From Planctomycetota bacterium (GTDB taxonomy: Bacteria; Planctomycetota; UBA1135; GCA-002686595): a stretch of 64,000 bases of DNA. The stretch covers positions 1 to 64,000 of the forward strand of contig JAKVCD010000002.1 of assembly GCA_022446815.1 (NCBI GenBank), read 5' to 3'. Made by a program: the position numbers and the translations under genes. This document shows, piece after piece, positions 15,001 through 24,000 of this stretch (its first letter is position 1; every line of letters begins with the position of its first letter). A model generated the notes under the pieces. That model saw nothing but the letters and a program-made list of their open reading frames with translations. It did no database searches and had not been told where the DNA came from.

Positions 15001-18000
15001 TCCGTCGTTGGCGCTACGCTTGTCGGGGAGTTTTATCCTGCAGATTACACGACAGCGTCCGTAGCTGTGTCGACCATCTCAGGTTCAACATTCCTCAGCT
15101 CTACTGACGTCTCAATACAGATACCAGTTAATCAAGAGTCCCTCTTTGAGATGGGCTACTCAACGATGCGTTACGCCCGCTTGTATTGGGCAAATGCGGA
15201 CGGCTCTCCCGTAGATGCTCTGGAGCCCGCTGAGGGTTGGGAGGTTGTCACCTTTACGAACTCTCCAATTGCTGGTGTGCTGTCTCTCACGCGTGGTCAG
15301 AGTGAGACTTCTTCGGCTGATTACGACCTCTCAGCAGGCCTTACTCTCCGGATCGTTCCGCTTGAGCTTGAGAGCCACCGAGAAGTGCCGGACTTCTTGA
15401 CAGAGGGGGTATCTGTTGAGAGCTACTTCTTCGGTGGCGGGCACGCAGGGTACGCCGGTGGTAAGGACACATTCACTGTCGATCAGAACAGAGCTCCGGT
15501 ATATCTATACGGTCAAGCAGGTAGTGATGAGTTTGGTGTTGGTTCATATAGCAGCGGAGATGGAGCTGAGGCTGGAGATATTATCGCAAACGGAGGCCTC
15601 GACATTGACGCCTCAGTAGTGTCCGGCACTGGGGCTAATGAGCACTTTATCTTGTGGGTTGAGTCTGGTCAGACGAGTGTTTACGGGGCAGGGGACAGGT
15701 CTATCTCTGGCGTCCACATTGAGGGTAGAGGTCTTTCTGCTAGAGGTGGGGATGATGAGATCACCGTCTATGGAATCCATGAGAGTGAGACTTGGACCGT
15801 CAATGGGAACGAAGGTAACGACCTAATTAACCTTGGAGGTGGAGAGAACAGCGTTGATGTGGATTATCCTGGGGAGACAATTACTCCTGAACGCGAATGG
15901 GTGGTGCCTGACCCTTACTGGATTGCAGAGCCCCAAGAAGTATTTGTCCCGGGTTATTGGTCGGTTCAGCCAAGGTCTTTCTGGTTCTTCGGCTGGCACA
16001 CTTGGTGGACCCCCGTTTACACGCCTGCCACTACAGTCACAATCTATGTTCCTGTGCTGGTACAAGAGGAAGGTGAATGGGTCCAACCCCCTGACATCGT
16101 AATTCCGCCTTCCACTGAAACTCTGACGTGGGAGAGTCAACGTTTCCTCGGTGGTGCTGGTACAGACGCTGAGCCTTACACCGCGGACGACACTGGCATC
16201 CAGGGACGCTTGAGCGTCGCTGGTGGAGCAGGGGTCCTTGACCGCTTCTTCATCAACAATCAAGACGCACCGTACGATGAAGCCACTGGTGAGCCGACAT
16301 ATCAGCGTGGGGCGATCACAAACACTCACCTTTCGGGCTTAGGTGTCGCAGTAAATCGCGATGGCACTTCAGGGTATAACTGGAACTCACCAGGCGTTTA
16401 TTACCAAGAGTTAGAAGAGATCGAGATCAACCTCGGCGCTGGAGCAGACGAGTTCATCGTTGATACAGATCCTGAAGGGGCGTCTCCGAAGGGTGCACCT
16501 GCCCTAAAGATCAGTACGAATGGTGGAGACGACAAGGTGCGTGTTCGCTCCGTTTCAGGTGAGACGATCGTTGCCGGTTCTACTGGGCGGGACGAATTCT
16601 TTGCCTTTGAAGATTCGGTCGCGCACCCGACTCACCCCACCTCCTCTGAGATCTCCTATTGGAGGCATGTGAAGCCTACTGTGGGGATATATCCCACAGG
16701 AGACGCAGCTTGGGAGTCTAGCCAGTTTAATTACTTCGCTAACTCTGCTTTCCTAAGGCAAGCCGTGTATGAGGAGATGGATAGTGACGGGAATCTTGTC
16801 TCGACAGAGGTCTCTGGTGGTTGGGATCATGGCTTCGTTAACGATCTCTCAATCGCTAACGGCGGCTTACTCGCTTTTTCCGGCGGTGAAGATTTTGCGG
16901 ATGCACCTTCGCTGGTCGATACAGACGATGGTGTTGTTCAGGTTGACCAGTCTTCTTTGGGGCTCTCGAGCGATCCGGGTTACTTGGTCGGTCAGAGGCT
17001 CAAGCTTGTCTCATTTGACAGCGGATCAACCACCCCTCATCCCGAGCCTACAGGTGGTTGGGAAGAAGTCACCGTTACTGGCGGCTTTGACCTCGCTTCA
17101 GGCTCCCTCTCTGTCTCTAGAGGTGAAGGAGGGAACTCAACAGAGCTCACCCTGAGTAATACTGTCGATTGGAAGCTCCTCCCAGTCGATGATTTAGAAG
17201 CCTTTGACAGGCTCCTACTCTCTAACTACAAGGCAGACTTACTGGCAGACGTTCAGGGGCTAACTCTCACCAACTCAAGCATTGTTTGGGACCCAAACGT
17301 TGATAATCCTGATGTCGCCCCTGCTAACATCGTTTACGAAGGGTTCGGGGACCTTGAGCTCTGGACCTCTGGTGGAGATGACCAGATTGAAGTTCAAGGC
17401 GTCGGGGCAGTCACACGAATAGCTACTTGGGGCGGAGATGACTCGATCGAGATCTCCGGAAGTTCAGATCTGAGTGGCGATCTCGATAGCTTCATTAGCC
17501 AGTCCTACAGGGAAGAGGTTGAGCTTTCGATTGACGCTGGACTTGGTGACAACGCTCTGCATGTAAGTAATAAAGGGAGCTCTGCCTCAGAGACGGTGCA
17601 GCTCTTTGCCGCTCCTTATGAGCCTTCAGATTCGGTTTTGACTGAGGTGAACTGGGTCAGCTACCTCGGTCTCAACTCGGATGCAGGTAATGCGAGCGCG
17701 CTAGGATTTGAAGACGGTCAATGGGTGCGTGGTGACAGCGCGACGCCCAACCCCCAAATGATGGCTGTCGGGGAGATCACTCCTGGACAGGCGATCAATC
17801 TCGACCTTGAGCTCGTGGGTTCGAACGGAGGTAGTGGCACTGTTGGGGTGGTGCTTTCCAGCGGCTCAAACTCCGGTGGCGAGTCAGTCCGTAGCGCTCT
17901 TCAGGATTCGATCAACTCTGCCGGTTTGGGAGGGATTTACACAGCCGGCCTCTCTGCCAGTAATACTTATCTCACTCTTGCCCGTACGGATGGGACCTCT

Positions 18001-21000
18001 GCACAGCCGTCGGCTTTCATGCTCCGGCACAAGGCGATCTCGGGCGTTGAAGATCATCACTCTGAATTGCCCTATAGAGATGGTGCGAAGCGTCTCACTC
18101 GAGGTGGTGCTGATGGTGACTTCGATGACGTCGGTGTAACGACGATGGACATCGTCTTCCATGCCACTGGAGGGCAGATCAGTAATAGTCGAGAGCTGCA
18201 GGCTGAGTTGGCTGGAGATTATGCAGATCATGAGATGGACACTTGGGAGCTCTCTCCTGGGCTGACCCTGACTGGCTCGTCAGGCCATAGCTTTGTCGAT
18301 GTCCTCGGCGACTTTGCTGCCGGAGAGCACTCCAGCTCTGACACCGGTAGAGGGTCATATGGCCTTGTCCGCGGTGGTGAAGGTGACGATGTGTTCCTGC
18401 TGCGCAGTGACGACCTCGCACCTGAGCTGATTGTTCTCGGCGAATCAGGTTCAGACTACCTAGACTCGCGGTCTGCAGGCGTCGGCCACCACTGGCTCGA
18501 TGGTGGCGCTGGCCCTGACCTCATCTGGGGCTCTGAGGACAACGATGATTTACACCTCTATGGGGGCCCTGACTCAGATGTTATCTGGGGCCTCGGTGGG
18601 AACGATTTCATCTATGGGGACTCGACTAGGGTCTTCAACTCTGGGACGTCACATCAGGCGAAGGCGCTCGCCGCTGCGAGCGCTGGAGTGACTGGAGACA
18701 GCGACCCCCACGAGTGGATAGATTCCTTGTTCGGCTCTACCGGATCAGATGTGATCTTTGGCGAGTGGGCTGGGGACTTGATCTTTGGCGAAGCTGGTGA
18801 TGACTACCTCTTTGGTGATCTCGCTGACGCGCAGCTCTCGAGTAAGCGAGAGTCTCTCTCGCCTGGTGAGTTCAGCACAACAAATGAAACACAGGGGCTC
18901 GGGGTAACCAGTGACCTCATCTATGGAGGTGACGGAGATGACGCCATTATTGGCGGGTCGGATACCGATTTCCTCTATGGCATGAGCGGTCATGATCTGA
19001 TCTTGGGCGACTTCGGCACGGTCGTGCGCCAGCTAGTGAGGGTCGAGGATGGTTACGGTGGGATGGAGGACGCTGTCGCAATCCTGTCGGCGACAACACG
19101 GGCCTATGACGATCTCGGCAACTCTCTCGCAGGAGACTCAGACTTCGTCTACGGGGACACCGCTGCAGGCTTCCTTGGGCATGACGTCTTGCTTGGTGGG
19201 CAAGGTGGAGACCATCTCTATGGGTTCCTCGGCAACGACGTTCTCTTTGGTGACCACGGTGAGGTCTCGTTCGAACCGTATGACTTGTCCAGCGGTTTAG
19301 CCCACCAAAGCTTCGTCGCTAGCGCAGCCTCGCACTCTCCAGCAGAAGGTGCCGTGGATTACCTCTTAGGTGACGCTGGCTCCGACGTGTTGGTCGGTGG
19401 CCGAGATTCTGACGGAATGTTCGGCGAAGCTGATGACGACCTACTCGTAGGGGACTTCGCTGAGATGCAGTTCCGTGGTGAGACCATGGCGGCCTTCTTC
19501 TTGGAGAGGCTCGAGACGATGCAGAGCGGTGAGTTTGAAGGGCAAGGCGCTGGTGAATCCCTCTTTGGGGCCTCTGGCGATGACATCCTTGTTGGAGCTC
19601 ACGGCCAAGACACCCTCCTCGGAGAGGTGGGGGATGATGTCCTGCTCGGTGACTTCGGGCTGATTGAGGGCTTCGGCCTGACCACTCAGCTGGTCAAGAC
19701 AACGACAGGCCTTGATGAAGATGACGACTCTGTCATCGGTGCGGAAGGAAACGACACCCTGTTTGGTGGCTTCGGTTCAGATGTGCTGTTTGGCGGCATG
19801 GAAGACAACTCTCCAGTCTCTGGAGAGGACAATGACTACATCTTCGGCGACCATGGCTCGATGCAGAGCGGCGCTAGCGCCTATGTCCTTACGAGCCATG
19901 AGCTCGGTCAGACCGCGCCTCTAGGCGTAAATGCTGAGGACGAGCTCTACGGGGATGAGGGACTCGACGTCTTGGTCGGTGGAAACTCAAGTGACATCCT
20001 TGAAGGTGGTCCCTCCGATGACGTGCTCGTTGGAGACTTCGCTAACCTCACGGTTGGCTTAGATAGCAGTTTTATTCAGGGGGAGACGCTCACTGATGCG
20101 GATGTCTGGAGCGGGCAAGACTACCTCTACGGTCGAGGTGGAGATGATGTCCTTATGGGAGGCGGTCTCTCTGACGAGCTCCGTGGTGCGTCAGGCGCAG
20201 ACATCCTGCTCGGCGACTTCGGTGAGATCCTCCCGTCGTCGACAGCATCCGGTGCAGGCTACCTGTTCCGGACGTTCACTGAGTACGAGGAGCAACAGGG
20301 CGAAGACTTCTTGTTTGGAGAGTCTGGCGATGACGTTGTCTTCGGTGGCAGCGGACCTGATTGGATGTATGGGAACGACCTCTATGGGACGGAGGTTCCC
20401 TCCCCGGACACTGACGACGACATCCTCATCGGGGATCATGGAGTGGCGCTCCGGGCCGAGTCGCCGCGGTACATCGTCAGCTTTGAGTCTCAGGCGCGCG
20501 CGACTGCCGGCTCTCTGGGGGTCGGGCATGTAGACAACATCCTGGCTGGAGCCGGAAAGGACACCCTCGCCGGAGGCGCTGCTGCGGACATCCTTGATGC
20601 GGGCCCTGGTGACGACGTCCTGTTCGGTGACTATGGCAGCAGCGAATTTGACAGCGCAGGCCCCCTCTCATCCACGACGATCGATGAGTTTGTCCCCGGT
20701 GGTGATGACGACCAGCTCTACGGACGGGACGGAGTCGACACAGCGTTTGGTGGTCAGGGCAGAGACCAGATCTATGGAGAAGGGGGCGCGGACGTGCTCT
20801 TCGGGGACTTTGGCTACTTCCAACTCTTAACTGGTGCTGAAGAGTTCTGGAGCACAACAGATCAAGACACGTACGAAGGCGATGTCGATCAAATCTACGG
20901 TGGCGAGGCACAGGACGTCCTCATAGGCGGAGGCGCGGCTGACGACCTTTATGGCGAACGAGGGCTCGATGTGATCCTCGGTGATCACGGCTCCCTCGAT

Positions 21001-24000
21001 GTCTTGAACGGATTTGTCCAAGTCGCCCGCAGCTTTGCTCATGTGAACGGCGGTAACGACCGTCTCTATGGACATGAAGAGCGAGATCTACTGATGGGCG
21101 GGGCCGAGCGCGACACGATCTGGGGTGACGAGGGCGCGCTCACCAACACCGCGACTGGTAGTGATGACATCATCTTTGGCGATCACGGTAGGGCAGAGTT
21201 CTACCCCGCCTCTTGGGATCTGATGTCAGTGGAGACATGGGACGAGGTGAACGGTGACGATGACCTCATTCACGCCAACGAAGGTGCGGACGTTGTCCTC
21301 GCCGGATTCGGTCGCGACTCGGTCTCCGGTGATTCCGGATCTGACATCATCGTCGGCGACTTTGGCCGCGCCTCCTTCCGTCAAGATGGGTCTCTCTATG
21401 ACCTGCGAGTCGATGTGACGAATGAAGGTGACGCAGACGAGATCCAAGGCGACGGTGATGATGACACCATCTTTGGCGCGTTCGGGGACGACGTCCTGAG
21501 AGGAAACGAAGGTCACGACACGATCTTCGGTGACTTCGGTTGGATGACCGTTACGTCGGATGGGGTCACCCGCCAGGCCCAGGGCTTTAATGAGGTCTTG
21601 AGCGTCGAGTCGTTCATCATCGGAGGTGCAGACTTCATCTCCGGTAATGCCGGGCAAGACATCCTGGTCGGTGGATATGACACAGACGTCATAAGAGGTA
21701 ACGCTGATGACGACATCTTGTTCGGAGACTTTGCCCTCCTCACCTGGACCAACAGCGCCCTCTCCGAGGCGAAGAGTGTGCACCCTGGGTATGGCGACAT
21801 CGACCTCCTTTACGGGGATGGCGGCCATGATGTGATCGTCGGTGGGGCCTCCTCCGACTGGATCATGGGGGATGATGGAGACCTCAGCACCGCTGATGGC
21901 GATGACCTCCTCTACGGTGACCACGCCAAGATTCAGTACGCTGCCGGTGGCCTGCGGACTTCGAACAGCTCACACCCCGGAGTCGCAGGCGGAGATGACT
22001 CGATCTTCGGTGAGTCAGGCATGGACGTGCTCGTCGGTGGTGACGGGACGGATGTTGTCGAGGGCAACGCCGGAGACGACATCCTCCATGGAGACCATGC
22101 TTGGGCTCAGCACTTAAACGGCGCTTTTGCAGGGACTGGTACGGAATATCACGGCATCGGAGGGACGGACGATCTCTCTGGTGACGATGGGGCCGACGTC
22201 CTGTTTGGCGGGGCGGGGGGAGATGACCTCTTTGGTGACGCCGGGGACGATCTCCTGGTCGGTGACTACGGACAATTCACCTATGAGGCTTCGACCGGAT
22301 TCCAGTTCATCTCTACTGGACGCTTCGTCACTGGAGATCACCAGGACGCCCTGATCGGAGATGTCGGAGACGACGTCCTGTTCGGTGGGCAAGATTCTGA
22401 CGTGCTGGAAGGCAATGACGGTGACGACCTCCTCTTTGGAGATCGTGGCGACTGGAAGTTCCTCGGCGGAGTGAATGACTGGCACTGGACTTCCTACGCT
22501 CGCACCGGCTCCACCATGGACACGCACATCGGAGCCTCCGATGAGCTGTATGGAGACGACGGCTCTGACATGCTCTTTGGAGGGGTCGGGGAGGACGACC
22601 TCTTCGGTGACCTCGGAGATGATTATCTCCTCGGTGACTTTGGCGCTGCGCAACGGGACGCGCTTGGTGCGGTCGTCTTTGTCCGTACGGCTGCACCTGG
22701 TGAAGGAGCTGACGATCACCTTGAGGGCTTCGATGGCGAAGACTTCCTCTTCGGTGGCTTCGGTATGGATGAGCTCTATGGTCAAGAGGGAGACGACATC
22801 CTCCTCGGAGATTATGGCGAGCTGCTCGGCGACCCCTCCGGTGACGCTGTGCTGATGACGACCTCTATGGGGGCGTATGAGCAGGAGTCGAGCAATGATG
22901 ACCTGATTTATGGTCAGGGCGATCGAGACCTCGCCTTCGGTGGCTTCGGTTCGGATCGCATCGAGGGACAAGATGCTGAGGACGTGCTGGTCGGTGACCA
23001 GGGAAGCGCGACCTGGGAATTAGGCGAGATCGTTCAAATCGAGACTTTGGACGCTCGCTCTGGCGGCAGGGATACGATCGAAGGCGGCGTGGCGCGTGAC
23101 GTCATCGTTGGCGGCGGAGCCGGAGATTACCTCTACGGTGAGGAAGATCGTGACGTGATCATCGGTGATGGTGCGCTCGTCTCGCTCTCGGAGTTCCTGC
23201 CGACCTATCTAGAGACCAAGGATCACGCTATCGGCGGCGATGACACGATCTATGGCGGGCTTAATGAAGACACCGTCCTCGGCGGCGCTGCTGATGACTC
23301 GATCTTTGGTGAGGAACACGACGACCTCCTGATCGGTGACTCTGGCCGCTTCCGCTCCTTCCTTGATGACCCGGATTTTGACACCCCGATCTCAGAGATC
23401 GGTGGCCGGGACTCGATCTGGGGCGGCGTCGCGAACGACACGATCTATGGTGGCCCTGCAGGCGACGTGATCTGGGGCAACGCTGGGCGCGACTTCGGCT
23501 TCGGTGATGCCGGGCCGGACGTCCTCTTCGGTGACGACGGCGAGTACACCAAGCCTGAGCCGGGCAGAGATGAGTCCGTGACGCAGGCGACCTTGGGTGG
23601 CGACGAAGATCACCTCGAGGGCAACGGAGGTGATGACCTCATCTTCGGTGGGGAAGCGACCGACCTGATCTTCGGAGGCTTCAACCTGCAGTCGCCCTAT
23701 CCCGACGGGGCGCTCGACCCTGACGGCGCTGACGTGATCCTCGGTGATTTCGGCTTCGGTGCACGTCAGGCTGACAACGTCATCGAGGCTCATACGACCT
23801 CAACGGATGGTGAGGGCGACGAGATCTACGGTAACGAGGGCGACGACGTCGTCTTTGGTGGCAGTGGCGTGGATACAGTCATGGGAGGCGACGGGGATGA
23901 TGTTCTCTTCGGCGACCATGGGCATATGACGCGCAGCAAGAGCGGCTTCCTCCTGAGTTATGTGAGTACGGACGTCACTGCGGGAGACTCGGATTACATC

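Larger units (their letters stand above)
661..18000 (+). repeat. Dispersed flagellin-IN-like module, about ten copies
   Basis: A module of about 80-100 residues recurs at about 661-960, 1135-1375, 2194-2490, 7730-7950, 10255-10480, 10610-10830, 11110-11400, 11490-11740, 12670-12930 and 17785-18000. The pattern is F-x-[LV]-x-V-D-G, a strand, a Ser/Thr-rich turn, an amphipathic helix of the type DL-x-x-D-[IL]-N-x-AL-x-x-[AS]-G-L, then V-x-V ... L-x-[LI]. It resembles the hook 'IN' motif of flagellar proteins. The copies are too divergent to be recent duplications. Confidence 0.6.

Noticed and set aside
22114..22971. Long open frame on the minus strand opposite the RTX array (285 codons)
   Set aside because: It is the antisense shadow of GGxGxD repeats, which favour long open frames; it has low complexity and no ribosome site.
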